NCBI RefSeq assembly: GCF_008728515.1
Contig: NC_044996.1
Span: forward strand, 119,866,189-119,930,188
Direction: 5' to 3'
Length of the DNA stretch: 64,000 nt
Source: Papio anubis
Lineage: Eukaryota > Chordata > Mammalia > Primates > Cercopithecidae
The translations under genes and the position numbers were made by a program. The notes under the pieces were generated by a model. It did no database searches and had not been told where the DNA came from. It worked only from the letters and a program-made list of their open reading frames with translations. Positions 34,900 to 46,439 of this stretch are shown in pieces. Within the stretch, counting starts at the first letter, position 1. Each line of letters starts with the position of its first letter.

Positions 34900-35989
34900 G
34901 TTCACCACATTTAATGCAGGTAGATCATATAGCTTATATGTCTAAATAGAACTCTGTATTGCTGTGTTATATTCCCCCATTTATAAGAGAGGCCTTATTT
35001 TTGTCATTTGGCAGCAACATTATTCTGAAAGGTTTCAGTGTCCTTCAATCAAAACATTATGTGAACTATCTCTCTTCCTGAGTCATTTTTGATTAGAAAT
35101 TAATTTGAATTTTCTATGACCTCTATCAAGAGGACAATTCTTTCTCTCAATGATGTTATTGTTCTCAAATGAAATGCTCTAGACTTGACGACACAATAAT
35201 ATTTTAGTTCACAGTCCTAGACACTGGTACATAAATATATAGTTCTTAATTCTTAGGAACTGTGTGATACCTATGTGAAGAAAAATGCAAATTGGGGGCC
35301 AACAAAGGTAGCAAAATAAATAAATAATAAAGAAAAGAAAAACATCGTGTTTCTTGTTCCCTCCTCCCTTTCATCATTAAATTAGCATTGTTGTGGTCTC
35401 CCAGGTATTCGGTGTGGTTCAGCGTTTGTGGCCAGGTTGCTGTCAGATTTTGCAGTGACTTTAGGTGGATTAGGTATTAAGCATAATAAAGTTCTTTGAA
35501 AAGCAGGGCATGATCTTTGTGCTCTTGTACTCTTGAGAGAACATAGGCAGAACCTTATAATCACTTGCTAATTACCCCGAGTAAAGTAATTTGTTTTATC
35601 TGTCTGCCATTTGGTTTCCTTCAAAGTGCCATATATATATATGAATTGTGCTCAAAGTAATTACTACTATTTTATCATGAAAACTGTTCAAGCGTAATCC
35701 TCTTTCCTTAGCTTGCTTTCTCCTTGAATTTAAAGCCTTATGGTAAGCCAAGAAGTAGTTTAAACATCCCAGACTGTAATAGACACTCCTGATTTTTAGC
35801 CTCCCACTATAATAATGTGCAATGCCTCCTCGGTACTCTACGTCAACAGCTGCTAACAAGCATTGTATATGGCTTTTCTCAGTAGAAGGTTATGGAATGG
35901 GTAGTAGGTTAAAATCAAAAGGATTCTTGCTAGAATTTTATAATGACAGAGCACTTACAAATGTCATAGTCATACAGTACCTTAAAACT
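34900..35989. other. Unassigned low-repeat sequence
   Basis: No repeat recognised. The stretch 35560-35760 is AT-rich with TAATTACC and AGTAATTACT cores and could be noncoding regulatory DNA. An 87-codon minus-strand frame (35596-35859) has no domain. Confidence 0.35.
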
Positions 35990-36075
35990 GACAAGGAGCT
36001 CTCATATAGCTAATTTCATAGAATCTTCGTAATCATCATGTGAGGTTAGGTATGATAGATTAGATTATTGTTCAG
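35990..36075 (+). repeat. MIR, left piece split by LTR
   Basis: 'ttcatagaatcttcgtaatc' then 'tgtgaggttaggtatgatag' corresponds to the MIR centre. The distal part resumes at 36434. Confidence 0.6.
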
Positions 36076-36433
36076 AAAGTACTCACTTCCTACCCCACCC
36101 CACATTGTAGAAGGAATATTTCCTCACCTCACTGATTTTTGAACTTTGTGGCTTGCTTTGATCAATGGGATATTAGCAGACATGATGAAAACAAAGACTT
36201 GAAATATGTTTGCACAGTTGAGCTTTTGCCACTGCCATGAAAGACTATGTCCCAGAAGAATGAGGGATATTTGGAGCAGACACAACCTGGAGCCTGAAGA
36301 CAAGCCCAGCTTAGCCCAGCCTAGATTCACCCCAGCTGACCTGCTGACATGTAAGCCAGAATAGATACATATTCTTATAAACCTCAGATAAACTGTGGTT
36401 GTTACGCAACAAAAGCTGATTGGCACTTCTGCT
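36076..36433 (+). repeat. MLT1-like (MaLR) LTR inside MIR
   Basis: 'ttgctttgatcaatgggata' , 'cagcttagcccagcctagat' and the end 'ttgttacgcaacaaaagctg' match older MLT1 LTRs. Edges are inferred from the MIR break. Confidence 0.65.
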
Positions 36434-36530
36434 GTCATTATTCCTACTTTGCAAATAATGAGAGTAAGACTCAGAGAACTAACCTGCTCAGAGTTTCCTA
36501 AAAATTAAATAACAGAACCATAGCTGCCTA
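36434..36530 (+). repeat. MIR, right piece
   Basis: 'tcattattcctactttgcaa' and 'gtaagactcagagaactaac' continue MIR. Confidence 0.65.
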
Positions 36531-38059
36531 TATGAAAAGTAAGATAACAAAAAAAAGGTCAATGGCATTTATGAGGCTGTGTGTGACATGAATTTGATCT
36601 GATAAAAGATCTACGTGTTGCTACATAAAAATAACACATATGAAGCCCGTTTTCTCTTTTGTCTTATCACTTCAGGATAAGTTCTAAACACTGATGGCTT
36701 TGCAAATGGATATTGACAGTCTCAGTCACAATATTAATGAGATATATTGGCTAATAGAAACCCTGAAGTTACATTTTCTTTATTGAGCCCAGTAAGATGA
36801 AACCCAGCTCTAGCAGTATTCTCTCATTTGAATGGCTGGTGTGGTCTCCTTGATTGAAATGACTGCTCTGTTGAGTTGAATGAATGGCACTGCTAAAAAG
36901 TACTCTGTCAAATATTGATAGCTAATTAGATGGATTTTTATCATAATAGTCAACTGCACTCACACATACGCACACACAAAGAAGAGCTATTAAAGATCTT
37001 GACAAGAAAATAAACTAAGCCTCAGAACATTACTGTTTATTCAAAGCTCATTTCTAAGTTTGGCACTCAAAGTAGGAAGATTTATTTTTATAAAACCAGC
37101 GAATAATAAACCCAAGGGAGTATGTGCACATTTTAAGAAAAATCAGTACTAAGGTTGTCTATTATAGAATTGCTGGAATTCTTGACCAACCAGCTTTTTG
37201 GAAGCTCTGGAGTCTCTTAATTGCTCAGCCTGTTAAAATTTTTCAGGAATAGCCTGAGGAAGTTTTTCTAATAAAGAAATAGTCCAAGGACAAAGAAAAA
37301 AATACTGATACTTGAGAATAAATAAAAAACTGTGAATAATCATTAAGCCTTGACAAAGATGTCTATATTGGGTGAAGTTTGAGGCACTAATGCAAATATA
37401 GAGTGAAACCGAACACAAATTGGGGGAAAAAAATGAATCTGAATGTCAGAGAAAGAAAAAGAAAAAGTGAAGAACCTCAGTGATTTCATTAAGAAATTAC
37501 CATGGAGTATGAAATCAACTCAGAATTAAAGTTAATAAGTATTAGAGATAGTAATCAAGATGGTCCAGTAGCAGGGATACCAGCATCATAGGATAGGAAA
37601 AAAGGTATTGGTAGATATTGAAACTATTTAATAAATTTCTGTTCTCATACATTTTGACTCGTTAGCCCAAATATAGCTATTACTCTGCCCATTAGACTGA
37701 GAAAAATGAAAAGCAGCAATGCCAACAAATATATTAAGCCACAAAGACCTTGAGATGGCTTAGGTGGATACTCTTTCTTCCTCATAGATTCATAAATTAT
37801 TCTTGGAAAATGCTCACAGGTAATTGAGCTAATTTTTAAGATTCCTTTAAACATTCCTTTATTTACCTTGTTTCTTTTTACACTGTGAATTTTACTACAA
37901 GCTAACATCTTCTGCAAAGAATTAACAGGGGAATGCAGGCTATTCGATTTAACAAAAAGTTAATGATTACTTGCACCAAGTGATGATAATAACAGTAATT
38001 ACATTAACTACCATATGTTGAATATTAGTATCCTCCATGAAAATTGCTTTATAATCAAA
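36531..38059. other. Unassigned low-repeat sequence
   Basis: No repeat recognised over 1.5 kb. The interval 36570-36970 has TAATTAG and similar cores and looks like unique, possibly constrained, DNA. A 90-codon minus-strand frame (37645-37917) has no domain. Confidence 0.35.
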
Positions 38060-38115
38060 GAGCAAAATATACTCCTTGCCCTCAAAGAACTTACTTACAG
38101 TGTAATAGGAAAACT
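38060..38115 (-). repeat. L2 scrap, antisense
   Basis: 'actccttgccctcaaagaac' and 'ttacttacagtgtaatagga' match antisense L2. Confidence 0.5.
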
Positions 38116-38117
38116 CT

Positions 38118-38312
38118 AATGATGATACTTTATTAAGCAGCTACTATGTGTCATCACTGTTCTAAATGCTTTACTTATGTGTATTAACTCATGTCATCAT
38201 CACAAAAAAAATCCTATGAGGTGGGAGCTATTAATATCACCATTCGATAGTTGATGAAAGTGAAATCCATAGAGGTTTAAGTAACTTGCAGAACATCATA
38301 AAACCAAAACCC
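38118..38312 (+). repeat. MIR, sense
   Basis: 'gcagctactatgtgtcatca' , 'gtgtattaactcatgtcatc' and 'ggtttaagtaacttgcagaa' follow the MIR consensus in order. Confidence 0.88.
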
Positions 38313-38526
38313 ATGTTCATAACCTCTATATATAAAGCTCCTTTAATGTCATAAATAGTCATGAGGTAAAATATAATGTCAAGAAGGGAGGCATTCTTTC
38401 CAATTAGGATATTTCAGAAGGTTATCTTAAAGACACAAGAATTTGAGACGAGTAAAATATAAGTTAAATTTAAGTCAGTCCACTTGGTCACTGATTAGCT
38501 ACTGAGGTCAAAAAGAAGTGTGATTA

Positions 38527-38828
38527 GGCCAGGCGCAGTGGCTCATGCCTGTAATCCCAGCACTTTGGGAGGCTGAGGCAGGTGGATCACGAGGTCAAGA
38601 GATCGAGACCATCCTGGCCAGCATGATGAAACCCCATCTCTACTAAAAGTACAAAAATTAGCTGGGCGTGGTGGTACGTGCCTATAGTCCCAGCTACTTG
38701 GGAGGCTGAGGCAGGAGAATCGCTTGAACCCGGGAGGCGGAGGTTGCAGTGAGCTGAGATCACACCACTGCACTCCAGCCTGGTGACAGAGCGAGACTCC
38801 GTCAAAAAAAAAAAAAAAAAAAAAAAAA
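38527..38828 (+). mobile_element. AluY-like element, sense, with 10-bp TSD
   Basis: Complete dimer with 'agagatcgagaccatcctgg' and 'gagcgagactccgtc', features of AluY, and an unbroken A tail of about 25 bases (38804-38828), the youngest-looking Alu here. AAGTGTGATT lies at 38516-38525 and 38829-38838. Confidence 0.95.
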
Positions 38829-38846
38829 AAGTGTGATTTCTGCAAT

Positions 38847-38925
38847 ATCAAAACATCATGTTGTACTCCGTAAATGTATTAAATTTTTATTTGTCGACTT
38901 GAAAAATAATTTTTAAAAAACACAA
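38847..38925 (+). repeat. L1MA-type 3' terminal fragment
   Basis: 'atatcaaaacatcatgttgt' then 'tttttatttgtcgacttgaa' and an A-rich end match the end of the L1MA copy at 54.1 kb. No upstream L1 body was seen on the other side of the AluY. Confidence 0.65.
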
Positions 38926-39196
38926 AAAAGAAAGGTGACTAAAATGATATTTGGATAATTTTTCAAGTTCATATATTACCCCAATCTGTACCTTCAAGGT
39001 ACCGAGCACCTAATAATATAGTAGAAGAAAGTTCTTAGGTTATTGAAAAATAAATTGGCTAAATTTTCTCAGGACTTGAACAATTACAGGACTTTAATCT
39101 TTAAAGCATAGTAACCACATATGCTATTCATCTACCTCAACATGTGATCCCAATAGTTATTGAATTTATAAAATACTCTGCATAATGGGTTAGACC
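38926..39196. other. Unassigned AT-rich sequence
   Basis: Nothing recognised. Confidence 0.4.
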
Positions 39197-39425
39197 ACAG
39201 GTCAGGAAATTATAGCCCACGAGCCAAAGCCAATCCAAAGCCTGTTTTTGTAAATAACATTTTATTGAAACACAGCCATACTCATTAATTTACACACGGT
39301 CTATGGCTATTTTTGCACTACAATGGCAGAGTTGAGGAGTTTAGAAGAGACTTTGTGACTAGCAAAGCCTAAACTATCTACTATGTGTACCTTTACAGAC
39401 AAAGTTTTCTAGCCCTTGGATTATA
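39197..39425 (+). mobile_element. hAT-type nonautonomous element
   Basis: 'aggtcaggaaattatagccc' , 'tgtttttgtaaataacattt', 'tattgaaacacagccatact' and 'ctttacagacaaagttttct' belong to an abundant hAT-derived repeat. A second fragment of the same family precedes the L1 at 58.4 kb. Subfamily not assigned. Confidence 0.7.
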
Positions 39426-40128
39426 GAGAACTTTAGAATGAATAATCTCCCATTTTCATGAAAATCCTGTCTTATCCTTATTAAAAAATGTCCCCTTGAT
39501 TCTATCCTAAGGCTCCTATAATATTTAAAACAATGTTTACAACATCAATATTATCTTTCCCAAGTTCAGTAAAGCCCAACCAACCAAAACTCATAGCCTC
39601 CTGTTCTTTTATAAACGTCCTTCATTTTTTTCAAAACAGTTCTAAGTTACTGATGCCAAAGGGTTATTCATCATATTCAACTAGTAAAGTATATACAAGT
39701 AGAAGATACTCTCCCGAAAGTTATAAAAATCACATTAAACAGGATATAGGACCATTCTCTAACCTTTATACTCTGGCGTGGACAATGTGAATACAAACAG
39801 TTGGTATGATATAATGAACAAAAAACATCCAGGCAGGTTATAAACTAAATCTACCCAGTGGGTAGTTTTTATAATGTTATCTTCACAGTCCCTCCAGGGA
39901 ACATGAGTTCCAGGTGAGATGAATTTATAAGCATATTCACAGTAATGTACTCAAAACAAAGCCTAAAAATTGAATACCTTCTTCTGGCTTCCCAAAATAA
40001 GGATTCAACAGTTAACTTTGATGATCTTTTTTCCCATATCCTCCTTCAAAATTTCCCTTAATTTCCCATCTCCTCATTACTGCCAATCTAGCCAGTATCC
40101 TTCCAGGCTCTCTCTTTCACAAATCAAA
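39426..40128. other. Unassigned sequence
   Basis: An 85-codon plus-strand frame (39533-39790) has no domain; no repeat recognised. Confidence 0.4.
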
Positions 40129-40529
40129 AGTTATGGACCAAATGTTTATGTCTCCCCCAAAATCAAATGTTGAAGCCTTAACCCCCAAAATAATGTAACT
40201 ACATTTGGAGAAAGGACCTGTGAGAAGTAATTAAGGTTAAATGAGGCCATGAAGATGGTGACCTAATCCTATAGGGTTGGTGTCCTTATAAGAGGAAGAG
40301 AGAGCAGAGTGCTCACTCGCTCGCCACAAGCACAAACGGGAGGTCATTTGAGCACATGGTAAGAAAGCAGCCATGTACAAGCCAGAAAGAGAGTCCTCAC
40401 TAGGAACCAGATCTTCAGGCTCCTGGATCACGGACTTCTAGCCTCCAGAACCATGAGAAATTGTATTTCTGTTGTTTAAGTCAAGCAGTCTCTGGCATTT
40501 TGTAATGGTAGCTCAAACAGACTAATACA
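40129..40529 (+). repeat. MLT1-type (MaLR) solo LTR
   Basis: It starts near AGTTATGGACCAAATG, contains 'atcaaatgttgaagccttaa' and 'ggtgtccttataagaggaag', and ends ACTAATACA. Same family as 14145-14506. Confidence 0.88.
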
Positions 40530-40547
40530 CCAAACCTAAACATCACC

Positions 40548-40961
40548 TATCTCAGTGTGTTTTGTGTTGTTATAAAGGAATAACTGAAGCTGGGTAATTT
40601 ACAAAGAAAAGAAGTTTATTTGGCTCATGGTTCTGCAGGTCATACAGGAAGGATGGCACCAGCATCCGCTTCCTGTGAGGACTTCGGGAAGTTTTCAATT
40701 ATGGCAAAAGGGGTAGGGGGGCCGGTGTGTCACATAGTAAGATGGGGAGCAAGAGGAGGAAGGGTGCCAAACTCTGAACAACTAGCTCTCACATGAACTA
40801 ACAGAGTGAAAACTCACTCATTACCACAGGGTAATGGAGGACACAACCATTCAGGAGGGACTTGCGCCTATGACCCAACACTTCTACTAGGCCCCACCTC
40901 TAACACTGGGGGTCAAATTTCAACATGAAATTTGGAGGGGACAAAAATCCAAACCATATCA
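40548..40961 (-). repeat. MaLR solo LTR (MST/MLT1-like), antisense, with 5-bp TSD
   Basis: Antisense text includes 'ttataaaggaataactgaag' , 'tttatttggctcatggttct' and ends CCATATCA. TCACC is present at 40543-40547 and 40962-40966, so the outer TG has mutated to TA. It lies 18 bases from the MLT1 LTR on the left, tail to tail. Confidence 0.88.
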
Positions 40962-40966
40962 TCACC

Positions 40967-41349
40967 TAAAGATTACTTTCAAAAGTAACACTTTGGGCAT
41001 GCTACTTTCTCCTCAAGAACATATGTTTTGCTGACATGATTGTCCCTTCTTCTGTGACTATAATGCTGTTTGAATTATTGCCCTTATCTAGCATCCAAGG
41101 TTTGCCACAATCTTAGCACTTTCTAACCTTAACTACCTCCAAGAATTAACAAAGTTAGGTGCTTTGTTCACTGAGCCTGAATACACCTTGCCCATTTCTA
41201 CATTTGTTTGCCCTGAATTTTCACAAATAGCCCTATCTTTTCTGTCCATTTTTAAGTACTTTATCTTTCTTATACCTTTAGTCAACTATGGGAGCCTGTA
41301 CTGACTTCTTCCTCTGAATAAAATTTACTGCTTATATCACTTGTTTTGA
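40967..41349. other. Unassigned sequence
   Basis: Nothing recognised. Confidence 0.4.
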
Positions 41350-41350
41350 G

Positions 41351-41383
<33 letters not shown>

Positions 41384-41393
41384 TACATATACC
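41350..41393 (+). repeat. (TA)n(CA)n microsatellite
   Basis: Alternating AT then AC dinucleotides. Confidence 0.93.
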
Positions 41394-42503
41394 AAATATG
41401 TATTAAATACTTTTTCAATCCACCAGCTATAGTTAATTTGAATATTAAATGAAAAAATAAAGAAATAAAGCTAACTTTTACTGTAACAACAATAGAAAAG
41501 GTTTAACTTACTTAGAAGTAACTTCATCCAAAACACATGAGATCTATAAGATAAATGAGTAACAGAAAAGTTCTGTAAGATCTAGTATATTTTTAGGAAG
41601 ATTGAATAAACATAAATATTATAATATGTACAATAATATATATTTCATGTATATGTCTATTATTTCCAAATCAATATATAGTAATAAAGCAATATCAAAA
41701 ATCATATGATCATTTGAATCTTGATAAAATTAGTCCAAAGTTTATCAAACATAAAACAAGTTAAAACAGCTAATAAGGAAAAAAGAAAAGTTATAGGAGA
41801 ATTGCCTAATATGAAATGTTTGACAATCTATAATAACACTATTATACTGGTACAATATAAACAATCATATAAACATATAGAATAACTTATCAACAGGTAC
41901 TAATCTATAAAAGACTTTACTATTTCTTTAGAGAAACACTGCAAATCAATGGAAAAGATGGACACAACTGACTATAATTTAAAGAATATTGACTACTGGG
42001 AAATTAATAAACTCATAAAATTAAATTACATGTAAGCTACAGAGTTAACTATAAAAACTAAAACCTTAAAAATAGGACTAATATAGGTAAATATGTGCAC
42101 TCCACATAAGAAAGTAATTTCTAAGCATAAAAACAGTGAAATAAATAGATTTTATTGCACAAAACAGAAAACTCTCTATATTTAAAATATTTGAACCAAA
42201 ATTTAAGGGCAAAAGTTAAAATAAAATAAGAAGAAAATATTTGAAATAACCATGACAAAGGAGAGGCTCAAACAATAGACAGCATATTGGTATGAAATAT
42301 ATACCCCATGTTAACAGAGCTTCATCTCTGGATGTTATTTTCCTCTTCTAACTTTATGTATATTTGAAATTTTTATCAGTAAACAAAATGTCCTATGTAA
42401 TTAGTAAAAAAAGAAGTTATGAGGAGAAAGGAAAAGAAAAATATAAAATAAAGAAGGAATTGCCAAGGAGGTTCTGGTTAGCAGAGACAGGCTGTTCTTC
42501 ATT
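41394..42503. other. Very AT-rich sequence, possibly ancient LINE
   Basis: Scattered A-rich phrases, such as 'ttatactggtacaatataaa', recall old L1 or HAL1 ORF2 but are too diverged to call. No coding potential. Confidence 0.35.
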
Positions 42504-42523
42504 TAAAAATCACCAAAGATTTT

Positions 42524-43330
42524 GGAATAAGTGTGATGTGGTGCTGAGAAGAACGTATATTCTGTTGATTTGGGGTGGAGAGTTCTGTAGATGTCTATTA
42601 GGTCCGCTTGCTGCAGAGATGAGTTCGATTCCTGGATATCCTTATTAACTTTCTGTCTCGTTGATCTGTCTAATGTTGACAGTGGGGTGTTGAAGTCTCC
42701 TGTTATTATTGTATGGGAGTCTAAGTCTCTTTGTAAGTCTCTAAGGATTTTAAGGCTTTATGAATCTGGGTGCTCCTGTATTGGGTGCATATATATTTAG
42801 GATAGTTAGCTCTTCTTGTTGAATTGATCCCTTTACCATTATGTAATGGCCTTCTTTGTCTCTTTTGATCTTTGATGGTTTAAAGTCTGTTTTATCAGAG
42901 ACTAGGATTGCAACCCCCGCTTTTTTTTGTTCTCCATTTTCTTGGTAAATCTTCCTCCATCCCTTTATTTTGAGCCTATGTGTGTCTCTGCATGTGAGAT
43001 GGGTCTCCTGAATACAGCAAACTGATGGGTCTTGACTATTTATCTAGTTTGCCAGTCTGTGTCTTTTAATTATAGACACACTATAATTAATATAATCAAC
43101 CCAAATGTCCATTTAGTCCATTTAGTCCATTTACATTTAAGGTTAATATTGTTATGTGTGAACTTGATCCTGCCATTATGATATTAACTGGTTATTTTTC
43201 TCGTTAGTTGATGCAGTTTCTTCCTAGCATCAATGGTCTTTACATTTTGGTACGTTTTTGCAATGGCTGGTACCGGTTCTTCCTTTCCATGTTTAGTGCT
43301 TCCTTCAGGGTCTCTTGTAAGGCAGGCCTG
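42524..43330 (-). mobile_element. L1PA ORF1-end/ORF2-start segment, inverted part of 5'-inverted L1
   Basis: Read antisense, it runs from the ORF1 C-terminus (at 43330) through the intergenic spacer and the ORF2 endonuclease region to the L1 text CACACTTATTCC at 42524. The left duplication TAAAAATCACCAAAGATTTT is at 42504-42523, with an A-rich left edge giving a TTTTT/AAA endonuclease-like site on the other strand. About 2.4 kb of ORF2 between this segment and the forward one is missing. Confidence 0.92.
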
Positions 43331-44051
43331 GGAGAAAATTTTTGCAATCTACTCATCTGACAAAGGGCTAATATCCAGAGCCTACAAAGAACTCAAACAA
43401 ATTTACAAGAAAAAAGCAAACAACCCCATCAAAAAGTGGGCAAGGGATATGAACAGACACTTCTCAAAAGAAGACATGCATACAGCCAACAGACACATGA
43501 AAAAATGCTCATCATCACTGGTCATGAGAGAAATGCAAATCAAAACCACAATGAGATACCATCTCACACCAGTTAGAATGGCAATCATTAAAAAGTCAGG
43601 AAACAACAGGTGCTGGCGAGGATGTGGAGAAATAGGAACACTTTTACACTGTTGGTGGGATTGTAAACTAGTTCAACCATTATGGAAAACAGTATGGCGA
43701 TTCCTCAAGGATCTAGAACCAGAAATACCATTTGACCCAGTCATCCCATTACTGGGTATATACCCAAAGGATTATAAATCATGCTGCTATAAAGACATAT
43801 GCACACATATGTTCACTGCAGCACTATTCACAATAGCAAAGACTTGGAATCAACCCAAATGTCCATCAGTGACAGACTGGATTAAGAAAATGTGGCACAT
43901 ACACACCATGGAATACTATGCAGCCATAAAAAAGGATGAGTTCATGTCCTTTGTAGGGACATGGATGCAGCTGGAAACCATCATTCTCAGCAAACTATCG
44001 CAAGAACAGAAAACCAAACACCACATGTTCTCACTCATAGGTGGGAACTGA
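43233..44051 (+). pseudogene. Chimeric L1 ORF2 C-terminal reading frame
   Basis: A 272-codon frame crosses the inversion join. About the first 33 residues come from antisense ORF1 sequence and are not L1 protein; the remainder is the ORF2p C-terminal segment in its native frame to its native stop. It retains the cysteine-rich CX3C-type region (CWRGCGEIG then HCWWDC). The endonuclease and reverse transcriptase domains are absent. There is no promoter or ribosome-entry context for it, so expression is unlikely. It is a by-product of integration, not a new gene. Confidence 0.85.
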
Positions 44052-44317
44052 ACAATGAGATCACTTGGACTCGGGAAGGAGAACATCACACACTGGGGCC
44101 TATTATGGGGAGTGGGGAGGGGGGAGGGATTGCATTCTGAGTTTTACCTGATGTAAATGACGAGTTGATGGGTGTTGACGAGTTGATGGGTGCAGCACAC
44201 CAACATGGCACAAGTATACATATGTAACAAACTTGCATGTTATGCACATGTACCCTAGAACTTAGAGTATAATAATAATAATAATAATAATAAAATAAAT
44301 AAATAAATAAATAAAAA
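43331..44317 (+). mobile_element. L1PA 3' segment, forward part of 5'-inverted L1
   Basis: It starts in late ORF2 ('ggagaaaatttttgcaatct'), keeps the native ORF2 stop at 44049-44051, and has a G-rich 3' UTR and an (AATA)n-rich tail. The right duplication at 44318-44337 matches 42504-42523 over 20 bases. At the join (about 43327-43331) TGG could belong to either side, a microhomology typical of twin priming. Confidence 0.95.
44107..44128 (+). repeat. L1 3' UTR G-quadruplex motif
   Basis: Four G runs (4, 4, 6 and 3 long) with loops of 1-3 bases. G-rich 3' UTR tracts are a known feature of L1PA elements. Confidence 0.75.
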
Positions 44318-44337
44318 TAAAAATCACCAAAGATTTT

Positions 44338-44849
44338 TAAAATGAAAGAGAACTGAAATGAGAATTATTCTATAAGTGATGGCAAAGGACTCTCCCCCAG
44401 AATAGGAGTTACTAGTTTCTGATTCTAGAAGGGGCTTTGGTCAAAAGAACAAAGCCAAAGGAAAAGAACTTTGGAAGATTACTAAAAGCAAAAGCAATTT
44501 TATTAAGTATAATGTAGTTCTCAATTATACACTCTTAGATGGAGTAAAATACTATAATCCAATTGAAATCTCTGCTTCCATCTGATGGTTTACGAATAGT
44601 ATCAAAAGTCTACAATTAAATTACTGCATCACTCACTTTTGGATAATAGGTTGATAATACTAATACATAGAAAATTTAAGAAGGAGAAAATCATGTTTTC
44701 AGTATCAGTAATCAGAAGTTAGAATCAAGAGCCTACTGTTTGTATACTGCCTAAAATAACCTGTGTTAAGAATTAGAGTGCCATTGGATTTGAGGTTTGA
44801 ATAGAGTAAAATTTAAATAATCACTCTAACAATTATTTATACCCTATTA
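44338..44849. other. Unassigned AT-rich sequence
   Basis: Nothing recognised. Confidence 0.4.
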
Positions 44850-45500
44850 TATGCCTCTGCCCTATTGAAGAGTCAATACAAGGAACAAAATAAGCATTTC
44901 CTCATCCTGTTGAGTTTTCAGACCATTGAGGGTTACAGAGAAGTAAACAGACAATGACGACATAGTGTGATAAGCATTGGGAGGGAGACACTTACAGTGC
45001 TTTGACAGCACATAAGGAGCATTTATCTCAGATATGAATGACCAAGGAAAACTTCCTGAAATAATATACTTTTAAGCTGAGACCTGAAAGAGGGTAGAAG
45101 CTAGTCAAATTAATATGAAGAAGAAACAAATTATAGACAGGGGAAAATACATGTGCTCAGAGGCAACAGAAAACATAGCTTGTTGCTGGAGAACAGAATG
45201 GGGAGCGAGAGTGGTAAGAAAAACAGCTGGACGAGTTTAATCAGATTAGTAAGTCTGAACTTCTCCTTAGGGTAATAGAAAACCATTTGAGCAGGAATGG
45301 AAGGGGTGATGTAATTTTTAAATTATTACTTTTTCTTAATAGGAGGGGCAGGGAGACTCCATGGACTCAGCTAAGAGTTTCATACTATGAGATAAAATGG
45401 TGGCCTAAGCCAGAATATGATGCTGTGGATAGGGAAAAGTAAACGAATTTTAGAGATATTTTGGCATCAGAATCTTTAAGAAACAGGGATTGAATGTGGG
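44850..45500 (-). repeat. L2 LINE, antisense
   Basis: 'aagctgagacctgaaagagg' , 'aggggaaaatacatgtgctc', 'ggaatggaaggggtgatgta' and 'gagatattttggcatcagaa' are in antisense L2 order. Confidence 0.75.
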
Positions 45501-45549
45501 AAGAGTAGAGCCTTTTAAAATCTGTAGAATTTCAGTTGTCGAATTTATT

Positions 45550-45895
45550 GGAATAAAGTTTTTCATAGCATTCCTTTATTAATCTTTTGATAGAACATGT
45601 AGTAATGTCATCTCCCACTCCTGATACTAGCAATTTATGTTTACTCTCTTTTATTCCTGATTATTCTGGCTAGAGGTTCATCAATTTTATTGATCTCAAG
45701 AACTAGCTTTTGGTTTCACTGATTTTCTCTACTTGTTTGTTTTCCATGTCATTGGTTTCCACTCTGATCCTTATTTATTTTTTCTTCTACTTATTTTTTG
45801 TTACATTTGCTTTTCTTTTTCTAGTTTCTTTATTTGTTTCTGTCTTCAATATCAGAGTTGTTTTTAAGCTTTCTTCATTGAGACCAGATCATTTA
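45550..45895 (-). repeat. L1M ORF2 fragment, antisense
   Basis: 'ttattgatctcaagaactag' and 'cttttggtttcactgatttt' then 'ctacttgtttgttttccatg' match antisense L1 ORF2. Diverged and non-coding. Confidence 0.75.
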
Positions 45896-46439
45896 ATCTA
45901 GGGCTATTATCCTCTACTTCTTAATACTCTACCCAATGTCTCAAGAATAATGAGATTTTTGACAGCACTTAAGGAGCATTTATCTCTGGCTAATAGAACA
46001 GTAACTATTCCTAGCCTTGAGTGAGCACGGGAAATTGTTCTGTGTAATCCCTTCAAGTGACTCCTTCCACAGTCTCCGTTAGTTCTTTCATAAGCATGCA
46101 TTGATCAGTAGTCCGCTAAAGACTTGAAAGGAACCCTCTTAAGACCTCTGAAGTCCTCTGTCTGTGCAGTTATTCCCTCTCCCTTATTCTACCCTGCATC
46201 CTCTGGTCTCCTAGAGGACAGTAATGGGAACTGATAGTTGAAAGACTGGCTTGACCACCCCTTAGCAAGTCCTGTATAGATGTACCCTTCACTTTAGACT
46301 GTGTGGGTCACATCACTCCCATTGCTCTAAATTCTCAGACAAAATCCAGAAAAAAAAATTATTATCTTCCTCCCGAGTCATCTACCTTTTCTACCCAGGA
46401 GTGTCCATCATTGACAGTATGCGAGGAGAGAAGGGAAGT
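45896..46439. other. Unassigned sequence with a near-copy of 45001-45029
   Basis: No family recognised. The segment 45958-45986 matches 45001-45029 with one mismatch. Confidence 0.4.

Noticed and set aside
43233..44051. 272-codon frame as a novel host gene
   Set aside because: All but its first ~33 codons is L1 ORF2, and those 33 are antisense L1 ORF1. Recorded as a chimeric pseudogene.
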